A stretch of DNA of 64,000 nt, from NCBI RefSeq assembly GCF_000165425.1, contig NW_001798974.1, forward strand, positions 124,001 through 188,000, written 5' to 3'. Both the position numbers and the translations under genes were made by a program. Below are positions 11,815-24,012 of the stretch, piece by piece. A model generated the notes under the pieces. That model saw only the letters and a program-made list of their open reading frames with translations. It was not told the origin of the DNA and searched no databases. Positions within the stretch are counted from its first letter, which is position 1, and every line of letters starts with the position of its first letter. The DNA is from Paramecium tetraurelia (lineage: Eukaryota > Ciliophora > Oligohymenophorea > Peniculida > Parameciidae).

Positions 11815-13903
11815 ATGATTTAAGCTAATTTGGATTTGGAATCATTTTATTAACAACTACCTGAGAATGATGTGTTAAAGACAATCGCATACGAAGGAGA
11901 TTTAAAAATTACGAACACAAGTAACAAACAATTTAAATATCCAGTAATGATTGTTTTTAAATTAGACTGTTTCCAATCTTTGCTTACATCCAAAAACATG
12001 TTATGAACTTGAATTTATACTTGGTGAAATAGCAGAGAAAAGTTTTTGGAAATGTGAAGAATGCAGAAAATCCTTTGTAAAAGAGGATTTGTGTAAAGAC
12101 TTTAGATATAAAGTTTAAAATGAATTTAATGAATTTGTTACCAATATCATGATTATAGAAGGAAAATTATTTAATAAATCTTCTAGAAAGGCTAGATATT
12201 TAAATCATTTTACTAATCCATAAGTTAAGATTCACATGAGAGGATTATATCAAAGGTATGTAGCCACAGAAGGCTCGATAAATTAAATAATAATTAATGA
12301 GTTAAAAAAAAGTTAAAAGATAAAAACAGGAACAAATTAGCGAATATAATATTGGGCATTTTGCTTATAAGATAAAGTTAAAATTACTATTCCAGTCAGA
12401 ATTATAGGATGTAATCATCCTGAATGTTATGAATTAACAAGTCTTTTATAAGTACAATCTCAAAAGCAAGAATAATTTTATGTTTGTTCATATCCAGGTT
12501 GTGATAACCCAAGAAAGAAAATTGATATTTCTACTATTGAAAACTTATTCTCATCAATCACAATTGATGAAGATTTATTGAAAATTATAAAGCAAAGTAG
12601 TCTGAGTTCTATGAAATTTGTCTTTAACTATTAAACATAAAAATTTGAAGAGGATGTTTATAGAGAACAGGGACAGATCATTGATCCAGTTATTTAGAAG
12701 TATTTTTTAAAAAATAGCAAAGAAATTAAGGTAGCATTTGCAGAATTTTAAAAATAAGTGTTATCCTTAGTAGCACAAGTATGTTAAAATGATCTTTTTA
12801 AAGATTAACCTAACTTAGAAAAATTATTAGCTCAACACAAGTTTCGCAATTTAGAAATTAATATGAAAGATAAACAAACAGATATGATAATTGAGTAGCC
12901 TGTTAGATGCAAAAATTGCACCAATTTTTCAACTTGTTTGGATTTGAAAAGTTATGCTTGTGAATTCATTAAAAGGAAATTAATCAAATAAACTGATTTA
13001 TTCAAATGTCCTATTTGTTAAACTCCTTTTCAAGGCAATATGGTTTAATCTATGTTATAGAATTACATCTACTTGGATTAAAATTTATTATTCAGAATGT
13101 TTAAAGATTTGTCATACGTAAATACAACAAAATTTTAATATTTGGGTCGACAATATATGATATAAGAATTCTAAGAGAGATAAGTATTAACAAAGACGGA
13201 GTATATTAATGCATTAACACCAAAAAATCCAAGTTAAAAAGTAGAATTCAAATCAATTTTCTGTTCCTTTAATAAAAATTAAAAATTAGATATTCCATTA
13301 GTTTTATTTAACTGTCCAATTTCAACAGTGATTGATTTTGATACCTTCTATCTTCAATTAGAAAAATGTAACTTTGACCTCTCTTCAGGGTTGATTTTAT
13401 GTAAATGCTAAACCTGTAATACTACTCCGATTAAAAGTCTATCAGGCTCAATATTTTATCACGAGGCCTTTGATTATGCACTTAAAAAGTACTATTCATC
13501 TAACAGCAAATCAATGTCGTTTTCTTATGATTTTTAAAAAGATACTTTAACTAATAGTGGAGCTTTAGCAGATACTGCAGCATTAAAAAATGCTTAAGTT
13601 CCTAAGAAAATGGGGTTCTTGGATATGCTGAATGAAGAGGAATACCAGAAGATATTTGGTGAAAAAAAATTGGAAGGAAAAACTTTTTAGATCCTAAGTA
13701 TCACATAAACAGATGTCTTTGATGGAATAGCTATAACATATAATAAGGATGGGATTGATAGTAATATAGTAGAGAGAAAGGAATAAATGAACGCCAATTT
13801 AAAGAATGATCAAACCTTAAAATAATACAATTTTGTAATTAAGGAAATGAAACTAGAACTTAATAATAATCCTATTGTTCAAAATTTAGATCTTAAAGGA
13901 TGA
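11815..13903 (+). CDS. Protein with four SP-RING (MIZ) zinc modules
   Basis: One 22-nt intron leaves 689 codons (688 aa). Four modules resemble the SP-RING of PIAS/Siz SUMO ligases. Module 1, near residue 45, has LCLHPKTCYELEFIL then FWKCEECRKSF. Module 2, near 190, has GCNHPECYELTSLL then VCSYPGC. Module 3, near 355, has RCKNCTNFSTCLDLKSY then FKCPICQTPFQ. Module 4, near 490, has FNCPISTVIDFDTF then CKCQTC. Known PIAS proteins have a single SP-RING. The protein is probably nuclear and acts in SUMO transfer, by family only. A relative lies tail-to-tail at 14802-16945. No SAP domain or DNA-binding motif is seen. Confidence 0.8.
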
Positions 13904-14801
13904 TTAACAAACTTAAAATTAAAATTTATTTAGTCATTTTAATATATATATGATTCTCACTATATAAATTATGAAGATTGTACTTCATGGTTGATAATAA
14001 CAGCAGTTCTTTAACTCTGTATTCTTAATTTATTCTTAGTATTAATTACTTTTAATTTTTATAACTTATTATTTCTGTTTATACATTAATCACTTTTCCC
14101 ATCTTTTTTTTACATTTATTTATATCCCAAATAGGTTCCCAAAATCATCTGCAGATGATTTTACTATATATGTTACTGTACTTTGAAGCTTTGTTAAATT
14201 ATATTCTTATTTTGATCTACAATATAAAATTGTAGTATTCTAAAAAACAAATAATAAAAAATTATTGAAACTGATTACAAATTATATTTTCAAATAAATT
14301 CATAGTCTTAGATAATTTAGAATTAATAAAATATGTAAAGAATTTGTACATTTTTCAAAGTTAATTATTTTGAAGAATTTCTTTGTAATAAATAATTCTT
14401 ACATTTTTTACTTAATATCTTCCCCAAAAAATAAGTAACCATTGATGATAATTAATTGAAAATTATTCAACGTCATTACTCAAATTGTGCTTTGAATAAT
14501 TAGTATCGTTAATTAATTTTATAATTTTTATCGTTTATTAGGGTTTTAGGATCATTGATCTTTGATTGATAATGACACTCTAAATTATTGGCATTCATTA
14601 ATTAATTATTACATTTTCTTGAATTTTTATAAAAGATTATGATTATTCCAAAAATTCTGGAAAAATAAACAACAAATCTTTCATCCGGCATAATAACAAA
14701 GAAAGATTTTGGAACTATAGAATTTAAATAAATTTCTCTAGAAGATCGCTTTATTTTTCAACATTATAAATAGTATAATATTGCATTAAAAATAATATCA
14801 T
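13904..14801. other. Long A+T-rich spacer between convergent SP-RING genes
   Basis: About 900 bp separates the two stops, long for convergent genes in this window. No convincing ORF, tRNA or repeat was found except a perfect 22-bp palindrome (separate entry). T-rich runs are frequent. The stretch could hold a lost gene or an unrecognised RNA. Confidence 0.4.
14141..14162. repeat. Perfect 22-bp palindrome
   Basis: The sequence is an 11-bp arm, AAAATCATCTG, followed directly by its exact reverse complement. It sits between the convergent stops. It could form a hairpin or bind a dimeric protein, and its function is unknown. Confidence 0.7.
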
Positions 14802-16945
14802 TCATTTAAATCTCTACTAATAAAGTTACAAAGGTATTAATTAACCATTTTCAAAAATGAATTATTAAGTCTATTAGATATCCGGTTAAGTATGCTATTA
14901 TGTGCTTTATGCCATATGCATAAAATGAGTCTAGTTATATTATGGTTGCATCATTACTTACGGTTGATATTACTATTATTATAATTACTATCTTAATTAA
15001 AATATTTCTGATTGTTAATCCATTAGTTATTGCGATTATTATTATAATTATTATTATTGTTGTTATTATTAATATTATTATTATTATAATTATTATAATT
15101 ATTATAATTATTATTATTATTATTATTATCTTTATTATTACTATTCTTGATCTTAGCGTTATTTATTATCATTATGCCTTTACAATATTCTTTGAATATT
15201 TGGAATTTCGTTAGTTTAAGTATTTTCGAAGTAATTATTAGTTAGTTAATTCCTGAAATGTTCAAATGTACTTGTTTCTGAGCTAAGAGATGATATAAGA
15301 TAAAAGACAGGATCCCAGTAAAAGTCTGTAATTAATAGTTGTGGTTTGGCCTTGCAAAATTGGCAATCGCATTTAGGAAATTCACTAAAACTAAAATTAT
15401 TTTTCTCCAAAATTTTTTAAGGCCTTTTAATTCAACTGCGCGTTTTGCTTCGCAATATATCAATATTAGTGGTAGCTTAAGTTTTTTGTTTGATAATGTA
15501 CAAAATTATTTAGCATATGGATATATTCTAGTCTACTAATAGAGTGTTTTTATCTGTTTAAAATCGATGATTTGATGGCTTTAAAAAAATTTTGTAAATT
15601 TATCTTCACTTTTATTATATTCAAATTATTAACGATTGTTGGCTTTTTATAATGCATTATATAGATAGCCATCAAAATAAATAATTTATTCCAATGTTTT
15701 AAAATTATCATGTTTGTAATTACAAGCTGGACAAATAAAATAGTTCTTTTTTTCATGTTTATCTTGTATATAATAGCTTAATAAAAAGTCCTCAATGTCT
15801 TTCACATTTTATAATTCGCAATAATTGCATCTACTGGGAAATTAAATATATTCTAAATTTACTTTATATTTCGAAAAATGTAGTTTATTTTATAACTAAC
15901 TACTTAACTCTTTATTAATAATTTTCTTTAATTAACTTAAGATTACATAATCAAGGCCATTTTCTTTTGAGAAACAACTTCTTAGGTCAATATTTTTTAG
16001 AAACTCCTAAATTTTTATCTTTTAATATTCAAATCCACTTTTCTAAAAATCCCATATTAAATTTAATGAGAATGGGTAATTTTTTGAAATTGCACGACCA
16101 AAATCATAAGGAAATATAAGTTTCTGCTTTAATTAATTTAAATCTAATGGAATTAAAGTTTCGCAGCCTTAATAGTAACATCTTACAAATGGTCTTTAAA
16201 ATTATTCAGGTAACTTTTTTTCATCATCAATCAATTTTAGTATGTTCGTATATTCATAACAATCCAAATGCTTACATTCGCTTAATTAAACTGGTATGAT
16301 AATTTTTTAATAATTTATTAAACACTAAAATGGAAATTCCAGAATTCTATTAGTGTGTATGGGGTTGTTTTAATTAAGCTCTCTCGATTTTTATTCAATT
16401 AAATTAAGTAAGTTCTCTTTTAATGCATCTGCTTTGGATCTAGAGTTCTAAACAACTGCTGTAAATAATTATAAGTATTGATTTTTTTTAAGCAATTCTC
16501 TAGCTATTGGCTAAATTTCTTATGAAAAAGAGTGGAAGCATAATTATCCCACAATTGAGCAACTAAAAGATTTCTCACTCATGTTTTTGATTAAGAAAGT
16601 ATAATACTCTTCCTTTTTGATGTTTTTCTTGGTGCCCTTCTTATGGCATTTTTTGCAAGTAATTTCACCTTTGTTTAAGAAAATGTCATATAAATCAAAA
16701 ATCTCATGATTACAATCTTCTATACATATCTTAAATATAATTAAACATATTACTGGCACTTTGATTTATCTAATTTTTTTCTCACCAGATGTTAAACAAA
16801 TATCCAATTCATCACTTTTATATTTAATTACTTTTCCTCCAGGTTACAATTAAGCCAACAGTTCGGAGTACTCAGGTGATTTTCTGATCTCCTTTTCTTT
16901 CCTTGAGTAGTTTATTTAGCTCACTATGTTTGTATCCGACATCAT
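14802..16945 (-). CDS. Second protein with four SP-RING modules, one frame break
   Basis: The frame opens at ATG ATG (16945) and shows four zinc modules in the same order as the gene at 11815: CIEDCNHEIFDLYDIFLN with CKKC, ECKHLDCYEYTNIL with CYYQGC, RCNYCELQNVKDIEDFL with FICPAC, and IYCEAKRAVELKGLKKFW with KCDCQFC. Between 15398 and 15419 the coding frame changes by one base in an A/T homopolymer area, just before the last CDCQFC pair. Downstream the correct frame is rich in glutamine (about residues 590-680) and ends at TGA 14802-14804, for about 714 aa. Unshifted, the frame gives poly-Asn and ends at about 14945. The cause may be a sequencing indel or real decay. Confidence 0.72.
15034..15143. 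repeat. TAA/ATT trinucleotide microsatellite
   Basis: This run of ATT/ATA triplets on the plus strand reads TAA, TTA and CAA on the minus strand. In the minus gene it encodes a Gln-rich tract, because TAA is glutamine. In a neighbouring frame it would be Asn-rich. Confidence 0.8.
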
Positions 16946-17102
16946 TCTATAATTTTAAATATTAATATATTCTAATAACCAAAATAAGAATACTATTTAT
17001 ACTATAAATTACGATAAGTATGATTATATAAAATACTATCCAAAAATGATCTATTGGATTATTAGAATATAAAATTGAGAGCAAATAATTATTTTAAAAA
17101 AA

Positions 17103-18537
17103 ATGAAAAAAATTATATTCGCCTTAGGTTTTATATTGGCAATCAATATAATATTTTGTCAAATTTTGAATGCTTTTCCATCTTTCTCAATAACACTGGT
17201 AGATTGGAAAATCATAGGAAGGTAAAATAAATTAGTATATTTAGTACAATTAATGATTAATATGCTAATTATTTTTCAGCATTGGCATTCAGTGTGTGGT
17301 TGCTTTTAAATTATTATTTAGAAGGCTTTCGTTTCAATTCAATTTTAATAATTTTTGCCTTGTTTTTTTTCTATTTAGATAAAGTACCTAAACAATTTTA
17401 AATTAGGCGCTTTAATTATCAAGTATATTATCCAATATCTCAGCTATTTTTGCAATTTTATATTTATGGTCCTTGATCAAATGGAAGTATTACTCATTGC
17501 CACCTCCAAAAGGCAATTTTAGAACTTGTTATAAGGAAATACATATGAAAGATAAATATTAGACAAGTGTTTCAGTTTATTATCCTTGTCATGATTAAAA
17601 GTAGAAAGATGTTGACATTAAATGGCTACCAAATTTAAAATATTTCAAATAAATATATGAAAGAATTTAATTACAGTTGAAATGGGTTCCTCATTAATTG
17701 ATATTTGATTTTGGACTAAACTTCTTAAAGTAAATTTTTAGTTCAAATAATAGTTATATCACATTTAAGGCTAGTGTAGAGTAACCTTTACTCGATTCCA
17801 AACTTGATGTCATTATTTTTAGTCATGGGTTTACTTAACATAGAAATGCTTATACTTTTTTGTGCTAAGAATTAGCAAGCGAAGGCTACATTGTATTTTC
17901 ACCCCAACATACAGAAATGGTTTATCCTTGGGATTAAAAATAAACTAAGATCTTGCATTCTGGAAATAAGGCTGAAGTGATGGAGAAATATTAAAGTTTA
18001 AGAGCAACTCATTTAGATTGGAGATGTGATTAGGTAAAGTTTTTAATTTAGTAATTGTAAAATGGATAATTATAAGATACTTTCAAGAATTTAAAGCCTT
18101 TAAGTATTAGTTTGATCGGGCATTCTTTTGGAGGAGCTACTGTTCTCAAAATTGCTTAAGAAATTAAATTAGATAATGTGATTTCATATGATCCATGGTT
18201 ATTTCCATTCAATTAAGAAGAATTTAAAAAATAACTTAAAGGAAGAATATTAATCTTGAGCAAAGATATAAATAGAATTAAATAAGAAGTGTTTTAACCA
18301 AAGCTACTAGAGGATTTTCTAGAAAATAGAAAAGATGTTCAACACCATCGTATAAAAGGATTAGATCATGCCTATCCAAATGATTTAACTTATTTGATGG
18401 CTACTGAATTGACTATATTTGGAGAAATTAGAAGCATTAAAAATATTTAGTAAGTTAACGAACTTTTGATTACATTAACGAAAAAATATTTGAAGAATTA
18501 TCAATTCATTTAAAAAGAAACCAATCAATTTTATTGA
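17103..18537 (+). CDS. Membrane PAF-acetylhydrolase-like lipase
   Basis: Introns of 23, 23 and 24 nt leave 455 codons (454 aa). The N-terminal third has about three to four hydrophobic helices (first: KKIIFALGFILAINIIF). The rest is an alpha/beta hydrolase of the PAF-acetylhydrolase type. It has the oxyanion motif IIFSHGFTQHRNAY, the nucleophile elbow LIGHSFGGATVL (Ser), the acid region ISYDPWLFPF (Asp) and the catalytic His region IKGLDHAYPNDL. The triad order Ser-Asp-His and the spacing match the plasma PAF-AH family, which cleaves short or oxidised sn-2 acyl chains of phospholipids. The extra membrane anchor suggests action at the endomembrane or cell surface. Substrate is inferred from the family. 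Confidence 0.88.
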
Positions 18538-18584
18538 AAATATATATTTTATCTATAAATCTTAAGTTATAGGGTACTAAATTT

Positions 18585-21500
18585 TCATTCTTCCTATGTC
18601 ATTATGAGGTTGTATGGTATTAAAGAGAATAATAAATTTGCCATTGCTTCCTCAGGTTGCATTTTACTTTGAGTCTGCATGAAATACCAAGCTCCTAATG
18701 TAATTTCATTGCATTCATGGAAAATATTGTGTCTAGCAAAGTCACTATATATATGTTGTTCAAAAAGTTCATCAGCTCTAATTAATTCTATTATTTAAGC
18801 TCCTATATCAGAATAATGATTCAGAGTAAAAATCTAGCTTAATTAATAACTTTACTTTTAGGATATTTTTGTTATTAATTTTTTAGAGGTGACAGTATAT
18901 ACTAATTCTTATTTGCTATTCTTGTAGTATAGCATTTACAGAGAGCAGGTTTTGAGTTATTTTTTTGTTTTACAAAAATTCAGAATATACCATTTGAATT
19001 TCCTACAATAAAATTGTTAATTACTTATTATAAATTCTCTAAACCTTCTTCATTGAAAGGTTGCTCGATTACACCAAATTCAACTGCTGGATTTTATTAC
19101 TACCCCTAATTTAGTATATCTAAAAATAGTTATTTAACATCTTCCTCCTGTTCTTCAAAGAGAGTAAAAAATTCATTGTTTTAATGTAAAGCCCAAACTA
19201 ATCTAGCTATAGTGTCTTCATCAAAATTTATAACTTCTTAATCGTCCTATTCATATAGATGAGCAAATAATGTGAGTAATGTTTTTAAATATTGATTATC
19301 TTTCTTATTAAGACTTTTTAGAGTTTTTAATGCTTTAGGTTAGAGAACAATTTAATCTATTTAGTATTCTTCACAGTCAAGAATCTATTAAAACATACCT
19401 AAAAATTGTTCAAATTGTTCACTCATTGATTCCTCAGTTGGTTCCTCTTCGAAATAGATTCTTAAAAGATTTTAAGTGGGATCTTTTTCAATTAAAAAAA
19501 AGTCAAAAGGAAACATTTCTGTTTTATCAAAAAGATAAAAAAGTCTTTAATTTTCACTAAAGGTTTATTTTTATGTTCTATTTTAAAAGTTTTACATGGT
19601 TATTGCTTAAAACTGTTCCAACTCTTATTTTGGGTCTTCATCAGCTAACATTTTGTCAAAAATCAATAAAATTATCTCAGTCTCATCAAAATCAAAGAAG
19701 TATAATTCATCTTAAAGTATGAATGATTAAAACAGCTAAATTAAATATTCAAATGAATTAAATTCGTAAATGAAATCCTTAACTTAAAATTCGGATCCAT
19801 ATCGGAAACTTTTAGCGAATTTATTAATCAAAGGTAATGTTTTATCTGTTATTATTTTGTTAATTTGAATCTCAGCATCCTCTCCTTCAGATAATTCAGG
19901 CTACTTCATCTAATTTATTTTCTTATCTTATTCATTTTATTTTTATTGAACCTAGTTTTTGTTGTTGTTGTTTGATGGCACATAACTCGTCATAAAATTA
20001 AGACCATCCTCATCCTCATCATCAATGTCGTCTGAATTAATATCAAACTCATCAAGGTGCTGAATAAATAAACATTTTTACCATCTACTTCTTACTTTGA
20101 TCTTATTACTATTATTTTGACTTTTAATCTATCAGATGATCAGGTTTTTTGATTTCTTATTCAGGTTTTTTAAGAGGTTCTTTAGTAGGCTCTGGTTATT
20201 TTGGCTATTCTTTTGAAGGTAAAGGTTGTTTAGGAGATTCTGGCTGCTTTGGTTATTCCTTAGGTTGTTCAGGCTACTTTGGAGGCTCTTGTTGTTTTGG
20301 TTATTCTTTAGGTGGCTCTGGTTATTTTGGTTATTCTTTAGGTGGCTCTGGTTATTTTGGTTATTCTTTAGGTGGCTCTGGCTATTTTGGCTATTCTTTA
20401 GGTGGCTCTGGTTATTTTGGTTATTCTTTAGGTGGCTCTGGCTATTTTGGTTATTCTTTAGGTGGCTCTGGTTATTTTGGCTATTCTTTAGGTGGCTCTG
20501 GTTATTTTGGCTGTTCTTTAGGTGGCTCTGGCTATTTTGGCTATTCTTTAGGTGGCTCTGGCTATTTTGGCTATTCTTTAGGTGGCTCTGGTTATTTTGG
20601 CTGTTCTTTAGGTGGCTCTGGCTATTTTGGCTATTCTTTAGGTGGCTCTGGCTATTTTGGCTATTCTTTAGGTGGCTCTGGTTATTTTGGCTGTTCTTTA
20701 AGAGGTTCTGGCTATTTTGGCTATTCTTTAGGTGGCTCTGGCTATTTTGGCTATTCTTTAGGTGGCTCTGGTTATTTTGGCTGTTCTTTAAGAGGTTCTG
20801 GCTGCTTTGGTTATTCCTTAGGTGGTTCAGGCTATTTAGGAGGTTCTGGTTATTTTGGCTATTCCTTAAGTTGTTCAGGCTATTTAGGAGGTTCTGGTTA
20901 TTTTGGCTATTCCATAAGGGATTCAGGTTATTTAGGAGGCTCTGCCTATTTTGGCTATTCTTTATGTGTTTCAGGTTATTTAGGTGGCTCTGGTTATTTT
21001 GGCTAGTCTTTAGGTGGTTCAGGTTATTTAGGAGGTTCTGGTTATTTTGGTTATTCTTTTGGTGCCTCAGGATATTTAGGAGGCTCTGGCTATTTTGGTT
21101 ATACCTTAGAAGGTTCAGGTTATTTAGGTGGCTCTGGTTATTTTGGATATTCTTTAGGTGGTTCAGGCTATTTCGGAGGTTAAGGCTATTTTGGCTACTC
21201 CTTAGGTGGTTCTGGTTATTTTGGTTATTCCTTTGGCGGTTCTGGGTTCTTAGGAGGACCTGGTTACTTTGGTTATTCTTTAAGAGGCTCTGGCTATTTT
21301 GGTGGCTCTGGTTGTTTTGGCTATTATTTAGGTAGTTCTGGTTATTTAGGAGGTTCTGGTTATTTCGGTTATTCTTTAGGAAGTTCTGGTTTCTTTGGGG
21401 GTTCCGGCTACTTTGGTTAAACTTTAGGAGGCTCTGGCTATTTTGGTGGCTCTTGTTTTTTAGGAGGATCAGGCAATTTTGGTTATTGTTTAGGAGTTTC

Positions 21501-23900
21501 AGGTTTCTTAGGAGGTTCTGGTTGTTTTGATTATTCCTTGAGTGATTCAGGCTTTTTCTGTGGTTCTGGTTATTTTGGTTGTTCTTTAGGAGGTTCGGTC
21601 TTTTTAGGTGGTTCAGGCTATTTTGGCTATTCTTTTGGATGATCAGGTTTTTTAGGTGGATCAGCTTATTTTGGTTATTCTGGCTTTTTAGGAGGTTCTA
21701 ATTATTTTAATGGTTCTTTTGGAGGCTCTGGTTTTTTTGGTGGATCTGGTTATTTCTGTTAAGGGGTTGGAAGTTCAGTTTTTTTAGGCTGCTCTGGTTA
21801 TTTTGTTTATTTCGGTGGCTCTGGTTTTTTTTATGCTTCTTATTAATTAGTATTTTAAGGTCTTTTTGGTGGTTCTTGAGAATAGTTTTATTATTTTTAT
21901 ATTTCTGATATTTTTGCTGGTTCAGTTTATTTCTATCTTTCCTATGATTATAATTATTATTTTTAGCGATCTTATGAAAATTCTTACTTTTATGTACTAT
22001 TTTAGTTTTATATATTTTTATTTCTATAATCATTGTTTTAAATTGATTGATTTTATTAATATTATACATCTAATTTGATCGATTAGTTTTGGTTAAAGAC
22101 TTTAGAGTTATCGAAATCTTTTTCATTTGATAAAGTAGATTTATTTTGGGAATTTTAATTAATTCTTTGATATTCAGGATATTTTATTTTTCCTTAAAAT
22201 GAATCATTATAATACTCTGTTTTAGGTAGTGCATAAACATCTCTATCCAATTTTTATTTTTAATCTTAAGTTTTTTCTTACCAGTTAAGCATATTATCTA
22301 GTTTAGCCTAAGGATTATTCAATCCATTATATTAAATGTTAGAAAAGGGTCGACTAAGTGTAGAATTTTGTAGGCTTCTTTCTAAATTAGAAGATTTCTA
22401 AAATGAGGAGCCCAGTGAATTTTTTCCTAATTAGGATTTTTAAGTGTGTGAGAATGAAGAATTAAATTAGTTTGACTATTATTAACTTTTCTCCAATAAA
22501 TCAATCAATTCTTCATAAAGAGTATCAACAAATGTTTTGATTTAATTAGATGGATTTTTTCCAGGGATTGCTTTAGAGTAAAACTGTCTTGCTTTAACAA
22601 GAGCATCAGTAAGTTTACCTTACACATCTTTTTTGGTTTAATCTAAATGATTGTTTAAGTCTTTTTATAAGGATATTTAATCAGATTATAAATTTTAGAC
22701 TTTATTGAAAAATACACTCAATCTTTGAAGTTGAAATATTTGCTATGAATTGGGAACCTTTTAATTTATATTTAGATTAGCCTCGTTTATTCGATTTTCG
22801 AGAATCAAATAATAATTTTCATCTAATTTGATTAATTCAAATTATTTTTGCACATTTACTAATTTAGTTTAAAGTTCATCTTTTTTGAGTTGATGATATG
22901 ATTTTTTATTAGGGAGCATCTAAAAATATTCTGGAGCCAATTCATTTAGATTATGAGTAATTTATTAATGAAAGTCATTATAGATGATTCTTCGATCTCT
23001 TTGACAAACAATTTGGCAAATGTAGCATATATCATCTATTGTTATTTAATTGTCATCGCCATCGTTGAGTATTTAATTAAATCTAAATAACTTTATAGAT
23101 ATACTTGCTAATGATATCCTCTTTATTAAATATGTTTAAGAAGTTAGTATTATTTTTTAGTATAGCAGATTATATTAATTGAATTGAAATGATGAACTAA
23201 GATTCCATTAACTCATCAATTGATTAAATATCCTAGAGCTAATTATTACAGGTTGTTTCGAGTAATTATTCTAAATTGAATTTTGTGATATTAATCAAAA
23301 AATTCCATCCTTGATCAGACCTAAATAATTCATATACTCTCAAAATTTAATCAACTTTTCTCAATATTTCTTTATCTATTTCTTCATTGTTCAATTTTTA
23401 TTAAAAATGATTTAAAAGATCTGTGGGTATTTAGTTTGCTTTCATTTTTATATAATTACGTAGTTCTGAAACATTGTAGTCTTCAGGGATCGTAAATTAT
23501 TGCTAATTTTTGTGTTAAAATAATGTGTAATCCAAGTGATCAAAAAATTTATTGAGTCTTCGTTCTAGAACGCAGAAGAACTTTCTTATAAACTCATCTA
23601 CTCGGAATCCTAGTAATAGTATTATTTTTAACCATTAATCACATTATTCCCAAAGGTTGTCAATAATTATTAGATAGAGCTATCGAATGATCTCACAGCT
23701 TTGTTTACAAGTTATAGGTTATCTTTTAAATAATTTGTTAGTTCTTAATGAGACTAATATGAGATTGGTATTTGTTAATTTGTGAATCTTGTTACAGGTT
23801 CAGCACTTTGGATACGATTGTCATATCTTAAACTGTTATTGATGGGTTTCATATTTGGTTAACTTGGTTTTTGATAAATGTACTCGTTATCTGATAGCAT
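18585..23900 (-). CDS. 1734-residue protein with long Lys-Glu-Gln-Pro repeat
   Basis: Five introns (23, 22, 22, 22 and 22 nt) leave exactly 1735 codons. Residues 1 to about 440 are globular and helical (GFRVDEFIRKFFCVLERRLN, then an EF-hand-like ILNDGDDNQITIDDI with no clear full pair). Residues of about 440-700 are Gln- and Asn-rich. Then comes a repeat of about 570 residues built on KEQPKQPEPP. The C-terminal 470 residues are again folded and acidic (FIYEFNSFEYLIQLFQ, ELYFFDFDETEIILLIFDK, EQIDQ-like helices) and end in LFSLIPYNLIMTQEE. I do not recognise either end. The shape, two folded ends joined by a stiff Pro-rich spacer, suggests a linker or scaffold in the cytoskeleton. That is inference. 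Confidence 0.85.
20150..21860. repeat. 30-bp tandem repeat array encoding KEQPKQPEPP
   Basis: On the plus strand the unit reads GGTGGCTCTGGTTATTTTGG followed by about 10 more bases. From about 20311 to 20820 roughly 17 units are nearly identical and in perfect 30-bp register. Both flanks carry diverged and compound units (with inserted 15-18 bp pieces). Differences in the core are mostly silent on the coding minus strand (TAA against TAG for Gln, CCA against CCT). The plus strand is also open over most of it (GGSGYFGYSL), but this is only a shadow. Confidence 0.92.
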
Positions 23901-24012
23901 TTTAAATAAATAAAAAATAAATAAGAAAATCTGTTAAGGATTCAAAATAAAATTCCAATATTAATTACAATTTATATATATAACTCGAGTAGATATCATA
24001 TTGAAAATTTCA

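Noticed and set aside
14942-15214. Plus-strand ORF with a long poly-isoleucine tract
   Set aside because: It is the complement of the Gln-rich tail of the SP-RING gene.
15390-15425. Programmed frameshift of the Euplotes type (AAA-TAA)
   Set aside because: In this code TAA is glutamine, so no stop is present to drive a shift. An indel is simpler.
20149-21335. Two long plus-strand ORFs (GGSGYFGYSL and FRWLWLFWLF repeats)
   Set aside because: They are antisense shadows of the minus-strand KEQPKQPEPP repeat. The minus frame continues on both sides with five good introns.
20150-21860. CRISPR-like array because of 30-bp repeats
   Set aside because: Units are directly adjacent with no unique spacers, and they encode protein in a eukaryotic gene.
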